64,000 bases of DNA from Sphingobium soli. Its GTDB lineage: Bacteria; Pseudomonadota; Alphaproteobacteria; Sphingomonadales; Sphingomonadaceae. This document shows positions 9,168-18,723 of this stretch, one piece after another. Positions within the stretch are counted from its first letter, which is position 1. The number at the start of each line of letters is the position of its first letter. The stretch is taken from assembly GCF_020782245.1 (NCBI RefSeq), contig NZ_JAJGNP010000015.1, positions 36,492 to 100,491 on the forward strand, given 5' to 3'. A model generated the notes under the pieces. That model searched no databases. It saw nothing but the letters and a program-made list of their open reading frames with translations, and was not told the origin of the DNA. The translations under genes were made by a program, and so were the position numbers.

Positions 9168-9234
9168 GTCGCACGCCTGATTCCTCTGATCGAAAGGCCA
9201 TTGCGGACCGCTCCAAAACTGCCAGAAATGGGGT

Positions 9235-10794
9235 ATGTCCGCCACGGCAGCCGACCTTCCTGACGATGTCGCCACCCTCAAGGCGATGGTCCTGGCTGGC
9301 CTTGAGCGTGAAGCCCGGATGCAGCATATCATCGACCAGATCACCCGCACGACCTTCGGGAAACGGTCGGAGAAGCTGAGCGAAGATCAGTTGGCGCTTG
9401 CCTTCGATGATCTTGACGTCGCCCGTGCTGAACTTGAGGCGCTCGGTGAGCAGGCGGCAGGCCAGAAGAAGGAACGGGCACGAAGGGAAAACGGGGCGGC
9501 GCGGGCGTCGCTACCGGCGCATCTGACCCGCGTTGAGGAAGTGATCCTCCCTGACGAGAAGGAATGCCCCTGCTGGGGAGGCGCGCTGCACTGCATAGAC
9601 AGCGACATATCGAGCCGGCTTGATGTCATCCCGGTCCAGTATCGCGTGATCGTCACGTCCCGACCGAAAATGGCGTGCCGCGCATGCAGCGAGGGAGTGT
9701 TCCAGGCGCCCGCGCCCAGACATGTGGTGCCAGGCGGCCTGCCCACCGAAGCGCTGATCGCCGATGTGCTCGTCACGAAATACGCCGATCACACGCCCTT
9801 TTATCGCCAGGCGCAGGCGCTGCGGCGGCAGGGCATCGAGATCGACCGGGGAACCATGTGCAACTGGGCGGGTCGAGCCGCGGCCTGGCTCGGGCGCCTG
9901 ACCGGCCGGATGAAAGCTGACCTGCTGGCGGGTGCGCGGCTGTTCGTCGATGAGACCACCGCCAAGGTCCTGGCGCCCGGAACCGGCAAGGTGAAAACGG
10001 GATATCTGTGGGCAATCGCTCGTGATGATGGCGCGCATGGCGGCACCGATCCACCGGCGGTCGTCTACACCTACATGCCGGGGCGCGGGAAGGTCTGGGC
10101 GGAGAAGCTGCTTGGGGACTTCACCGGCATCGTCCAATGCGATGGCTATGGCGCCTATAAGCATATCGAGGCGCCGGACCGGAAGGGCGGCCCGGGAACG
10201 CTCGCCTTTTGCTGGGCGCACGTTAGGCGTGGCTTCTTCGACGATGCCAAGGGTGGTAACGCCCCCGTCGCCGATGAGGCGCTAAGGCGGATCGCCAACC
10301 TCTACAAGATCGAGGGTCGTATCCGAGGTTCCAGTCCCGAACACAGGTTGGCGATCCGTCAGGCTGAATCCGCTTCGATCATCGCGGAAATGCTGCCCTG
10401 GTTCGAGGAAATGCTGCCCAAGCTGCCCCGCGGCTCCAACACAGCTGAGGCCATCAGGTACACCCTCAACCACTGGAAAGGCCTCGTCCGCTTCCTTGAG
10501 GATGGGCGGATCGAGCTGGATAACAACACCGTCGAGCGGTCGATCAGGCCGATTACCCTCCAACGAAAAAATGCCCTGTTCACAGGCCATGACCTGGGGG
10601 CTGAAAACTGGGCGACCTTCGCCAGCCTCATCGAAACGTGCAAACTGGGCGGCATCAACCCTCAGGCCTACCTCACCGACGACCTCGCCCGTATCGTCCT
10701 GCGCGGCGAAGCAGATCCAATCGATGATCTGCTCCCATACAACTGGGTAGACAGTCGCGCCGCCGCCACCACCGTCATCGAACAGGCCGCCTAA
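9235..10794 (+). CDS. tnpC: IS66 family transposase TnpC
   Basis: A 519-residue DDE transposase. In order: an N-terminal leucine-rich coiled region, a zinc-binding segment with CPCWGGALHC and CRAC near residues 105-145, the catalytic core with LFVDETTAKVL near 240 and QCDGYGAYKH near 300, and a C-terminal part with LDNNTVERSIRPITLQRKN holding the catalytic Glu, followed by the IS66 C-terminal domain (ASLIETCKLGGINPQAYL). The gene appears intact and ends about 30 bases before the right inverted repeat. Confidence 0.92.
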   Translation: MSATAADLPDDVATLKAMVLAGLEREARMQHIIDQITRTTFGKRSEKLSEDQLALAFDDLDVARAELEALGEQAAGQKKERARRENGAARASLPAHLTRVEEVILPDEKECPCWGGALHCIDSDISSRLDVIPVQYRVIVTSRPKMACRACSEGVFQAPAPRHVVPGGLPTEALIADVLVTKYADHTPFYRQAQALRRQGIEIDRGTMCNWAGRAAAWLGRLTGRMKADLLAGARLFVDETTAKVLAPGTGKVKTGYLWAIARDDGAHGGTDPPAVVYTYMPGRGKVWAEKLLGDFTGIVQCDGYGAYKHIEAPDRKGGPGTLAFCWAHVRRGFFDDAKGGNAPVADEALRRIANLYKIEGRIRGSSPEHRLAIRQAESASIIAEMLPWFEEMLPKLPRGSNTAEAIRYTLNHWKGLVRFLEDGRIELDNNTVERSIRPITLQRKNALFTGHDLGAENWATFASLIETCKLGGINPQAYLTDDLARIVLRGEADPIDDLLPYNWVDSRAAATTVIEQAA

Positions 10795-12574
10795 CCCCTC
10801 CCTGTGGGGGTGATTTAGCGCTTACCACCTGCCGTTCTTAGGCCCAGATGATCTTCTCTAGGTATGCGCAGGATGGCCGATAGGCGAATGTCAGGTTAGG
10901 AGCCAGGATGTGGGCATAGCTGCCGTTCATGTTGGTTGGTTCGCGACCGAATTGGGCCGTTAACCGTGGAGCATTGAGCAGCAATTGGTGCCGTAATTAG
11001 TCGTCCGCCCGGACAGCAATAATGTATCAAAGTTTCGGTTCACTTGGGAGGCTGACGTATAATATTGATTCTATTGATAGCGATAAAGGCGGATTCTATA
11101 GGCCCTGCCCTTTGCCGCATCATCGGAAAACAGTCGAAGCGATTGGCCTTGGCCGTTTTCGTCTCCGTTAAGCCGTCGGCCGGTAATGGCACCCTTGCCG
11201 CTCAGCATTTGCTCATCAATACTTTCAATGCCAACAACGGGTGGACCGGGGCGATCAGTGGTGAAGGTTATCTGGGCGTCACCACTACCGATAACGAGGA
11301 ACTCGTCGGCGCCAGTTTGAAGAAACATGGCTGCGATGCGGCTGGCGGGATCGATAGTCCCGCTAGGCCCATTCGCACGCGACATATTGACAAGATAGTC
11401 GCCGATCCGTCCACGACCAGCCCGCTGAGCCGAACCCTCCATGATAGCCGTCTCGACTTTTCCTTCCGCCTGCTTCTGAAGCAAAACCGGGGCTATTTTG
11501 GCCAACTGGCCATAAATGGCAGCGATTTCTTCGTCACCGTCGCCTCCCGCGCCGAGGCCAACGCTCACATCTCCGGTAAGGACTACGCCCCGGCCATCAA
11601 TTCCGAACGGAGAGAAGCCGAGGCCGGCCAGCGAACCCAATGTGTAGAGCGCATTGGCCGCGCCGGTCGCACCGCCCCTGGCTTCTGGTACAAAAAGATG
11701 ATTATCCGCGCGCCGATATTGCGACGCCCAATTTACATAATCATCAAAATATATGTCAGGGGACAAGAAATCGAGCGACGGCGCGCCAGCCTTCCAGATG
11801 TCGAGCGAAGAGGGAAGCGGCCCGCCCGAATTATACTGGCCCGGTTCGTAATTGGGTCGGATCAGGGCGGCATTTGTAAACATCGGTAGTTTGTATTCGG
11901 CTTTACCAGCGGCCGTAACCTGCTCGATAAAGGTCGCATACCACCACGACATGAACAAGGAATCGGTCATGCTGCCATTGCCGAACACCTCCTGCCATGT
12001 TCCAGTTTGTCGCGCCCCTGCCGCCTCCCAAGCTGCCCGAAGTTCTGGATGCAAGGTAGCGCGATGTTGATGCAGATGGCGTGTGAGCGTTTCGGGGACC
12101 GCAGCGTTGAACGCTGCTTCTGCCTCTGGTGAATGGTCGCGAGATTGCGGGATTACGCCGACCTCATTTTCAACCTGGACGAACAGCACGGTATGGCGCT
12201 CCCCGTCTGCCTCTCGGATATGCCGCATCAGTCGAGCGAATGCGAAAGCATCAGCATTGCGAGAGGCGGCGGAAACGGAGATAGCCGCTCTGTACCGTGG
12301 CCGTCGCTTGTCTGGACGCGTGCAAACCGTGTCTGATCTCGCTTCACCCAAGCCGGAACATAACTGGAGTAGGTATTCTTCCACGCTCCAAACCACAGGA
12401 TTACAAGGCGCAGATCATTGTCGCGCGCGCCCTTCAACAATCCATCAACGTTGCTGAAATCGAATTTGCCTTCTTCTGGTTCGATGGTTTCCCAAGCGAC
12501 CGGAACAAGCACGGTATTGAGATTCATCGATTTGAGCCGTGGTGACGTGACCCCCAGCTTTCCTCCAGCTGGGA

Positions 12575-13429
12575 TTAGAGCCTGGCCGCGTTGTTGCGCA
12601 TGAGCGCGGTTGAAGCAATGGGCTGCGCAGCGGAGCCCGTAGGGCGTAGCGAAGCAGGCCATTGCTTATCCAGTTCGGCGGCGAACGCCGGCGGTGTCGC
12701 GTAACCGAGAGACGAGTGCGGTCGCTCCCGGTTGTAGTCATCCACCCAGGCCGCGATCTCGACACGGGCATGGGCCATGCTCATGAACAGCGTCTCGTTG
12801 AGTAGCTCGTCGCGCATGCGACCGTTGAAGCTCTCGACATAACCATTCTGCATCGGCCTACCGGGCGCGATGTAATGCCACTCCACCTGCATCTCGCCGC
12901 ACCATGCCAGCACGGCATTGCTGGTGAGCTCGGTGCCGTTGTCGCTGACGATCATGCCAGGCTTGCCGCGCTGTGCGATCAGCTCGGTCAGTTCACGCAC
13001 GACACGGCGACCGGAGATCGATGTGTCCGGCACCGCGGCCAGGCACTCTCTGGTCACGTCATCGACCACGTTGAGCACGCGGAACCGCCTGCCAGAGGCC
13101 ATCTGGTCGTGCACGAAGTCCAGGCTCCAGCGCTGGTTCGGCAGAGCCAGAACCGGAGCAGGTGCCCTCGTGCCGACAGCGCGCCTGCGGCTTCGTCGTC
13201 GCCTCACCGCCAAGCCTTCCTCACGGTAGAGCCTCTGGGTCTTCTTGCGGTTGATCATGATCCCCTCCCGGCGCAGCAGGATGTGCAGACGGCGATAGCC
13301 GAACCGGCGGCGCTGGTTGGCCAGCTCGCGCAGCTTCTCACGCAGACCGGCGTCATCGTCCCGGGTGGAGCGGTAACGCACGCTCTTGCGATCGGCATCA
13401 ATGACACGGCACGCCCGCCGCTCGCTCAT
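12575..13429 (-). CDS. IS3 family transposase OrfB (integrase core)
   Basis: This open frame of 284 codons holds an rve-type DDE domain: [20 protein letters not shown] with the first Asp, [12 protein letters not shown] with the second, and [17 protein letters not shown] with the catalytic Glu, followed by the usual [13 protein letters not shown] tail. An HTH_21 segment ([13 protein letters not shown]) precedes the core. In such elements OrfB is normally made as a fusion with OrfA by a -1 frameshift. A run of six A on the coding strand (13492-13487) at the end of orfA is a suitable slip site, so the true product probably starts at 13746. Confidence 0.88.
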   Translation of the reverse strand: MSERRACRVIDADRKSVRYRSTRDDDAGLREKLRELANQRRRFGYRRLHILLRREGIMINRKKTQRLYREEGLAVRRRRSRRRAVGTRAPAPVLALPNQRWSLDFVHDQMASGRRFRVLNVVDDVTRECLAAVPDTSISGRRVVRELTELIAQRGKPGMIVSDNGTELTSNAVLAWCGEMQVEWHYIAPGRPMQNGYVESFNGRMRDELLNETLFMSMAHARVEIAAWVDDYNRERPHSSLGYATPPAFAAELDKQWPASLRPTGSAAQPIASTALMRNNAARL

Positions 13430-13479
13430 CCCGTGCCACGCCTGGAGATGAGCGACAGCCTCCCGCTTGGCGGCGGGCG

Positions 13480-13746
13480 TCAGAACTTTTTTGCCAGGAG
13501 GTCCTTCAGCGCAGCGTGGTCGAGCATCGCATCAGCTAGCAACCGCTTGAGCTTCGCGTTCTCGCTCTCCAGCTCCTTCAGGCGGCGAGCATCGGAAACC
13601 TCCAGCCCGCCATACTTCGACTTCCAGTTGTAGATCGTCGCTTCCGACACTCCGTGCCGCCGGGCCAGGTCAGCGGTCTTCGCACCCGCCTCCGCTTCCT
13701 TCAGCACGCCAATGATCTGCTCTTCGGTAAATCTAGTTCTCTTCAT
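13480..13746 (-). CDS. IS3 family transposase OrfA
   Basis: An 88-residue protein with a Tnp_1 helix-turn-helix: [17 protein letters not shown], then [21 protein letters not shown] leucine-zipper-like segment near the end ([20 protein letters not shown]) promotes multimerisation in this family. It binds the element ends. Its last codons AAA AAG TTC TGA form the slip site for OrfAB production. Confidence 0.88.
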   Translation of the reverse strand: MKRTRFTEEQIIGVLKEAEAGAKTADLARRHGVSEATIYNWKSKYGGLEVSDARRLKELESENAKLKRLLADAMLDHAALKDLLAKKF

Positions 13747-14320
13747 CTTGTCCGTCCTTCTGCCAGGGCCGGACTCTAATCGAGACTGGAGGAAAATCAG
13801 GGGGTCAGGTCAGTGGCCAAATCGGCGTCATGTAGGAAAGATCGCTTGAACTAGAGTTATGCGTTTCCCCCACCAAGCACGAGATGTGGCTTGCCATCAA
13901 CGATGAGCTGGGTCGCCTTTCCACGTTGCTCCAAGTGCGGTGCCGTCGTGGTTTGGGCGTAAGCCCTGTCACCAACGACATGGAAGATACCGGACACAAT
14001 CAGCGTTAGCGTGAATAGAAATCGAGACATAAAAATCCTTGGCTGATTGCGATATCTTTTTCAGGCGGGGTTGATCGAGTGATGAGCGTCATGCCCAAAT
14101 GGACTGAGGAGTGCAGACGCATTGCTTGTGCGGGTCAGTTGAATCCAACAGGCCTTAAGGGATGTCGAGTCGGACCACTTTCTTGGACAGATGAGCATTC
14201 GGAATAGCTCGGATAGCCAAGAAAAGCGCCTGCTACACAAGAGTGCTACTGACCCTCATTCTGAATCTTTGAATAATTCTCTACCGCACTACGCCATTTC
14301 CAATAAGTTATCAGGCCGTG

Positions 14321-15781
14321 CTACTTGGGCAATATGTTGACGATGACCCTTTTGTAGCGCGTCAGGGGAGGTGACCCCTTATCCGTGACTTTCAGAATAA
14401 AATGCGCAGTTTCTTGTTTTGAAACATCAGGTGCCTTGAAAGTAGCGTGAAATACGTTCTCGGCCCCTGATGGGGGTATCGGGGTTTTCCAGCTTCCAGC
14501 CTCTGCATAGTTGAACCAGAGGTAGGAAAGGCTGTCCCCATCCGGGTCCGTGGTGCCGGCACCGCTCAGCGAGAAGGCCTCCCCCGACCGCACAGTGATC
14601 TGGTCAGGATGCGCGAGTTTTACCACCGGTGGGTGATTGGCCTTGGCATAAGGCTCTACCGTCCAGTCCATCCTGGCGGCCATATCGTTCTGGAAATCGT
14701 CACGCCAACGCCAAAGCGTTACACGGAAATCCGTGAAATTATCTCTCGTCGGCTTCATGGCACGACCGTAATCGGCCGATGCATATGGTGTGTAGCTGTC
14801 GATCGCATTGGACCAGATCGGCCGCGTTTCGGGATTTATTGGAATTCCCCCGCTTACCATGTCCCCAAGCGCACCAACGGAAGGCGTGTAAAGTTCGTAA
14901 CGTCCACCCCATCCTCCGAAATCGGGACGCTCAGGAACATTGAGCCCATTGGGAATAAGACCCAGGAATGTGGGCGTATCGCCCTCCAGGCCCCATCCCA
15001 CATCAGGATAGGCGGCACCGAGCGGACCGTGATCCTGCTGGATGTTCTTGGCGATCCATTCGTTGCTGATCGTCTCGTTGTCGATGCCCTTGACGACAGT
15101 GTTTATGCCTGTCCAGGTCGCGTTCTCATATTTGCCTGGGCTGACGATGAAAAACACGTCAGGAAAATTAGCTCGGATCCAAGGTCCAGCGTCGTCCTGA
15201 TCGGAGATCGTATAAACGCGTAGTTTCGCAACGAGGCGCTTGACCTCCTCGGGCGGCTTTGTCCCCCGTATTTGGACCAGAGCCTGGGCCAAGGTGTTGA
15301 CGCCGCCCCAGGCGGCGACCCACACAGGGCGAGGGTCGGGCGACGATAGCGCGCGCACGATGAGTTCGGACCCCGGCGTGTCCTTCCCGTCGCCTGTGCT
15401 ACCAACACCATATCCGGGCTGACCGGTGGTCACCAATGAAAGCAATTTGTCGGCGGCCGGGTAACCTGCTGCATGAAGGAGCAGGTTCTGGCGCACCTTG
15501 CCGTAAGCAGTCACGATCTCACGGATCGCTTCGGGATGACTTTTATTTTTCATCCAAACCGAGGTGGTCGCCACGAGGCCCTCGACATCAATTTCATTCG
15601 AATAGAGCAGGAGACGAGTGATCGACATACTGTCGTCTGGTTCGCCACCGATGTCGGTCAGAACGATCAAGCGCTCCTTCTGCGTTGTCCCGGCCTCGCG
15701 ATGAGGCTGCATTTGCGCCTCTACCGCAGTGGGAACCAGTAGCGCCGCAACGCAGGCAAACCAAAACGGGTGGTGCCTCAT
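14321..15781 (-). CDS. Secreted DUF1593 (nucleoside hydrolase-like, Sde182-type) protein
   Basis: A 486-residue protein with an N-terminal signal peptide (MRHHPFWFACVAALLVPTAV, cleavage near VEAQ). The domain begins RLIVLTDIGGEPDDSMSITR, which resembles the Asp-rich metal site of nucleoside hydrolases. A C-terminal beta-sandwich follows, with FSLSGAGTTDPDGDSLSYLW and a final VTDKGSPPLTRYKRVIVNI. Related proteins are described as cellulose-binding or polysaccharide-associated; the reaction is not established. The start at 15781 is chosen because AGGGGAG precedes it and the signal peptide starts there. It is next to the broken GH35-like glycosidase, so the pair may be the remains of a glycan-use locus. 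Confidence 0.75.
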   Translation of the reverse strand: MRHHPFWFACVAALLVPTAVEAQMQPHREAGTTQKERLIVLTDIGGEPDDSMSITRLLLYSNEIDVEGLVATTSVWMKNKSHPEAIREIVTAYGKVRQNLLLHAAGYPAADKLLSLVTTGQPGYGVGSTGDGKDTPGSELIVRALSSPDPRPVWVAAWGGVNTLAQALVQIRGTKPPEEVKRLVAKLRVYTISDQDDAGPWIRANFPDVFFIVSPGKYENATWTGINTVVKGIDNETISNEWIAKNIQQDHGPLGAAYPDVGWGLEGDTPTFLGLIPNGLNVPERPDFGGWGGRYELYTPSVGALGDMVSGGIPINPETRPIWSNAIDSYTPYASADYGRAMKPTRDNFTDFRVTLWRWRDDFQNDMAARMDWTVEPYAKANHPPVVKLAHPDQITVRSGEAFSLSGAGTTDPDGDSLSYLWFNYAEAGSWKTPIPPSGAENVFHATFKAPDVSKQETAHFILKVTDKGSPPLTRYKRVIVNILPK

Positions 15782-16279
15782 CAATTCTCCCCTAACCAAC
15801 GACATTCTATCACTGACCGATAGCGCTACCATAAGATGTTCGCATTTGTGCGCAATCAATTTATCCCGCCAGTTGTCCGCTGCGGCGGCGTTCTGTGAAT
15901 TCCACCGACCGTCATCAAAAGCTCGTCGCGCCAATTGCAGCGAATATCGAACAGATCGAAATTTCGATCTTTCCAAGCTAAGCAATCGGGAAGGACGCAA
16001 ATCAGCCATCTCGAGACCAACCTTTGCGGGTCGGAGATTTTCATCCGTGAGCGTCCGGTTTCGGAAACGATTATCGGGCGATTAAGCGACCGATACGGGA
16101 CGCGTAGCAGACTGGCGAAAGTTTAATTTCTGAAGGACCGGTTTCGGCGTGAGCCGACGCTCCAGACTCCACAGCGGAACGGCTCATTTCTGGTCGCATC
16201 CAGAATCTTATCGCTCAGTATAAGCGCCAAGTGGGGCGGGATTTCTGCGGCTTTGCCGCATGCCCTCATCTCGCCAAGG
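15782..16279. other. Intergenic region without a supported gene
   Basis: About 500 bases between the DUF1593 gene and the parDE operon. The open frames are short and resemble no family. GTGAGCCGACGCTCC-type sequence near 16150 recurs in related form elsewhere in the window (near 17735 and 43128), but no defined element was recognised. Confidence 0.4.
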
Positions 16280-16582
16280 CTAGCCGTTGTAATTCGAGGA
16301 TATCCAATCTTCCCGACCATGCCGGACGCGCAGAATGATGACCTCGTCGTCATCGTCCACTTCATAAATCACGAGATGGGCCTTGTAGGGATGCACGCGA
16401 ACAGGCGGTGATATCTCCTCGCGCAGGCGCGCGGCATGGGGATAGTCTGCGAGAAACGCGAAAATCGCACTCAACCCTTCGTGATAGGCGTCGGCCTGAG
16501 GTAGACCGAACTGCTCGATTCCCTCAAGAAAGATAGCTTTCAGATCATCGACTGCGGCGCGTGTTAAACGGAAGCGAGGCAC
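16280..16582 (-). CDS. parE: RelE/ParE family toxin
   Basis: A 100-residue toxin of the RelE/ParE superfamily. Seen are an N-terminal LTRAAVDDLKAIFLEGIEQFG helix, the mid segment LREEISPPVRVHPYKAHLVIYE and the C-terminal strand EVIILRVRHGREDW, which matches ParE (ILRVLHxRqD). ParE toxins inhibit DNA gyrase; that activity is assumed from family membership. The start is GTG at 16582, two bases after the antitoxin stop, so the genes are co-translated with antitoxin first. The pair lies beside a recombinase gene and may stabilise a mobile region. Confidence 0.85.
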   Translation of the reverse strand: MPRFRLTRAAVDDLKAIFLEGIEQFGLPQADAYHEGLSAIFAFLADYPHAARLREEISPPVRVHPYKAHLVIYEVDDDDEVIILRVRHGREDWISSNYNG

Positions 16583-16584
16583 GA

Positions 16585-16830
16585 TCAGGCTTGCAGGCCA
16601 GCCTGGCTGATCGCCCGCGTGCGGATGTCCGCCATCGTCTCGCCGCTCAAGCCACCGGCGCGAGCTTCATCGACAAGGCGCTGCATGGCGGCAACCTTGT
16701 CGGCGCGCTCCTGATCGCGGCGAATAAGATCGCGCACATAGTCGCTGGCATTGCTGTATCGACCGGTGTCAGCTTGCGCCTCCACCCATTGCTTCATAGG
16801 GTCTGGCAGTGAGATATTCATCGTGGCCAT
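16585..16830 (-). CDS. parD: ParD-type antitoxin
   Basis: An 81-residue ribbon-helix-helix antitoxin. The N-terminus MATMNISLPDPMKQWVE is the DNA-binding strand and helix, followed by GRYSNASDYVRDLIRRDQ, typical of ParD/CopG proteins. The C-terminal tail would wrap the ParE toxin. The ATG at 16830 is preceded by GGAGG at five bases' spacing; an upstream ATG at 16869 lacks one. It probably represses its own promoter in the short gap shared with the divergent integrase. Confidence 0.85.
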   Translation of the reverse strand: MATMNISLPDPMKQWVEAQADTGRYSNASDYVRDLIRRDQERADKVAAMQRLVDEARAGGLSGETMADIRTRAISQAGLQA

Positions 16831-16977
16831 GGCAACCTCCAAGGTCGGAAAAATAGCAAAGGTTGGCAAAGTTTGTCAATTGATACGAAGCCATGGTCCG
16901 CCCCCACGATCTCCCGAGTGTTGGCTGCCCCACGCCTCGCAACATTTTCTCCGTGGGGGTTGCAGCCGTTCTCCAAA

Positions 16978-16995
16978 ATGGCCGCTTCTGGCCAT
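16978..16995 (+). repeat. Hairpin upstream of the integrase gene
   Basis: Inverted repeat ATGGCC-GCTTCT-GGCCAT ending 12 bases before the integrase start. The decayed paralogue at 25593 has a similar hairpin (TGGCC-GTCAG-GGCCA, 25565-25579) at about the same place, so the feature belongs to the gene family. Confidence 0.5.
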
Positions 16996-17007
16996 CGGAG
17001 AATGATT

Positions 17008-17640
17008 ATGGAAATGTCAGAAACCGCGAATGCTTCCTTCAAGCGCCCGGTCTGGAATGCAGGGCGCGCTGTCGGTGCAAAGCGGGCCCTGAAGCCCAAG
17101 CAAATTTGGGAGATCCGCTTCTACCTCAATCAGCGCCGCCGCTTGCGGGACCGTGCCCTTTTCGACCTCGCTATCGACAGCAAGCTGCGCGGTTGCGACC
17201 TTGTTCGCATGAAAATTGGCGATGTCGTCCGCGGAGGGCAGATCCGAACGCGGGCCATTGTCATGCAGCAGAAAACGGGTCGGCCTGTTCAATTCGAACT
17301 TCTCCCCGATGCCCGGGCCAGCCTGCTGGCGTGGCTTGAGCGACGGGGCGGCACGGTCGATGATTATGTCTTTCCAAGCCGGGTTGATCACAATGGTCAC
17401 CTCAGCACCCGGCAATATGCCAGGCTTGTCGATGAATGGGTGACCGGGGTTGGTTTGATGCGCAGCGAATATGGCACGCATTCGCTTCGCCGAACCAAGG
17501 CTTCGATCATCTACCGGGCGACTGGCAATCTGCGCGCCGTTCAGATCTTGCTCGGCCACAGCAAGATCGAGAATACGGTCCGCTATCTTGGTATCGATGT
17601 GGAAGACGCGCTTGCTCTCGCCGAAAACACCGAGATCTGA
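17008..17640 (+). CDS. Tyrosine recombinase/integrase, catalytic domain only
   Basis: A 210-residue protein consisting almost entirely of a phage-integrase catalytic domain. Seen are LFDLAIDSKLRGCDLVRMKI with the first Arg, the beta-hairpin TRAIVMQQKTGRPVQFEL, YGTHSLRRTKASIIY with the HxxR box, LRAVQILLGHSKIENTVRYL with the second His and the catalytic Tyr. It lacks the N-terminal core-binding domain of typical integrases. ATG 17008 is preceded by CGGAG. A hairpin lies directly upstream and another directly downstream; a decayed paralogue with the same layout lies at 25593-26140. Confidence 0.85.
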   Translation: MEMSETANASFKRPVWNAGRAVGAKRALKPKQIWEIRFYLNQRRRLRDRALFDLAIDSKLRGCDLVRMKIGDVVRGGQIRTRAIVMQQKTGRPVQFELLPDARASLLAWLERRGGTVDDYVFPSRVDHNGHLSTRQYARLVDEWVTGVGLMRSEYGTHSLRRTKASIIYRATGNLRAVQILLGHSKIENTVRYLGIDVEDALALAENTEI

Positions 17641-17646
17641 ACCATC

Positions 17647-17673
17647 GGCTCCCCGTTCCGCTGGCGGGGAGCC
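17647..17673 (+). terminator. Hairpin downstream of the integrase gene
   Basis: Inverted repeat GGCTCCCCG-N9-CGGGGAGCC starting seven bases after the integrase stop, followed by a short T run. A related hairpin, CTGGCTCCT-N10-AGGAGCCAG at 26147-26174, follows the paralogue. Confidence 0.55.
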
Positions 17674-17862
17674 GACTTTGGTAGGCCTGGGACGAAGTCG
17701 CCATTCCCGAGTTTTGGACTGAACGTCAGGTCTTGCCATGAGCCGACATTCAGCGTTTGCTGGCTTGCCCTCGCACAGCGGCTGCAACTGGGCCGGTAGC
17801 AGTCAGTCCGCTCTTGGCGGCAAGCAAGTCAGAAGCAGACATCAGCGGGCGATGCGTTCGCT

Positions 17863-18594
17863 TTATATCCGCCTACGGATGATTAAATCTGCGACGGGAA
17901 TTTTTAGCGCGATTTCGGCCATTACGCCGGCAATCGACACAAGCTTCCGCTGCGGCAGCCGCTTTGCCGCGCCGTTTAGGCAAAGGCCCCCGACCGTCTC
18001 GCCGTGCAGCCGCAGGGGTATCGCAACGCAGTTAAGCCCGGACTGGTATTTACCCTCCTCGAAAGCGAAGCCGCGCTGGCGCGCCTGTTCCAGATCTTCG
18101 GTCAGGCTTGCGCGCCGTTCTAAGTTCGCCAAGGCTTGCGCAACACCGGGCATGAACGCGGCGATCAGCAGTCCGATAGCAGAACCGGACAAGGGCTCGC
18201 GGCGGCCCAGGCGGCTGTGAGCGGTCGGGTTGTTCGGCAATTCGATACCGTCGAGATAATAGAGTTCATCGCCGCTCGGCACGATCAGATAGGTTGATTC
18301 CTCGAACCGCCGTGCTGTCTCTTCCATCAAGGGCCGGAAATGCCGTCGCAGCGCGTCGTCGTCGCCCGCGATCCGGGCGAGGTTGAGAATACGGCCACCC
18401 AGCCGGTAGTCGGACCCGGTCGCGGGACGTCGCACATAGCCCAGCGCGATGAGCGTTGCGAGGATGTTATGAGCGGTCGACGACTGCACTCCGGCGGCGT
18501 TCGCAATTGCGCCAAGCGCCGCGGCGCCTTCCGCCTGCGCTAGGAATTCCAGCATCCGCATCGCGCGTTCGACCGACTGGATCGGCTTACTCAT
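17863..18594 (-). CDS. IclR family transcriptional regulator
   Basis: A 243-residue protein with an N-terminal winged helix (SVERAMRMLEFLAQAEGAAA, then STAHNILATLIALGYVRR) and a C-terminal IclR effector domain (GRREPLSGSAIGLLIAAFMP, FEEGKYQSGLNCVAIPLRL, GGLCLNG). IclR proteins usually control aromatic or sugar catabolic genes beside them. It diverges from the ABM-VOC and EthD genes at 18724, with 129 bases between, which are its most likely targets. Confidence 0.85.
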   Translation of the reverse strand: MSKPIQSVERAMRMLEFLAQAEGAAALGAIANAAGVQSSTAHNILATLIALGYVRRPATGSDYRLGGRILNLARIAGDDDALRRHFRPLMEETARRFEESTYLIVPSGDELYYLDGIELPNNPTAHSRLGRREPLSGSAIGLLIAAFMPGVAQALANLERRASLTEDLEQARQRGFAFEEGKYQSGLNCVAIPLRLHGETVGGLCLNGAAKRLPQRKLVSIAGVMAEIALKIPVADLIIRRRI

Positions 18595-18723
18595 GAGGGG
18601 CCATTCTTGCCGAGTTTTTCAATCATGTTGAAGATATGGGCTTGGTGGCCGCCCATGGCCAGAGCGGCGGAACGCACGGTGCGAAATTCCATTATCGTGA
18701 TATATGAACAAGGAGATCAGCCA
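18595..18723. promoter_or_regulatory. Divergent IclR/ABM-VOC promoter region
   Basis: A 129-base gap between the divergently transcribed regulator and the ABM-VOC gene. AAGGAG at 18709-18714 is the ribosome site for the latter. No clear operator palindrome was identified. Confidence 0.4.

Larger units (their letters stand above)
8419..10825 (+). mobile_element. IS66 family insertion sequence with 8-bp target duplication
   Basis: The element is 2407 bp. Its ends form an inverted repeat: GTAAGCGCGAAAACG at the left, and GTAAGCGCTAAATCACCC read inward from the right; 19 of the first 23 positions match. It is flanked by the 8-bp direct repeat CACCTGCC at 8411-8418 and 10826-10833, the duplication length typical of IS66. 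It carries tnpA, tnpB and tnpC in the usual order. The exact duplication shows that it inserted here as a unit and that the flanks have not been rearranged since. Confidence 0.93.
12543..13812 (-). mobile_element. IS3 family (IS407-type) insertion sequence
   Basis: The element is 1270 bp. Its ends read inward as TGACGTGACCCCCAGC (left) and TGACCTGACCCCCTGA (right, complement), continuing with TTTCCTCCAG and GATTAGAG in both. It is flanked by a 4-bp duplication GTGG at 12539-12542 and 13813-13816. It carries overlapping orfA and orfB on the minus strand. It interrupts a glycosidase gene whose coding sequence matches up across the insertion. Confidence 0.92.
11071..14030 (-). pseudogene. GH35-like (DUF5597) glycosidase gene, split by an IS and frameshifted
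   Basis: The gene starts at the ATG at 14030 with a signal peptide (MSRFLFTLTLIVSGIFHVVG, cleaved near AYAQ). It runs into a stop after an extra base in a five-C run at 13867-13871; one frame over it continues as NSSSSDLSYMTPIWP. An IS3-family element then interrupts it. After the element it resumes with RLKSMNLNTVLVPVAWETIE, shifts frame again near 12260-12295, and ends at 11071. Removing the element and one CCAC copy restores PIWPRLKSMNLN exactly. FVQVENEVG is the expected acid/base motif, and FVPEARGG may hold the nucleophile. Family members hydrolyse beta-galactoside-type plant or microbial glycans. Confidence 0.8.

Noticed and set aside
11065..11889. Open frame of 274 codons on the plus strand
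   Set aside because: It lies opposite the recognisable GH35-like glycosidase sequence and shows no domain of its own.
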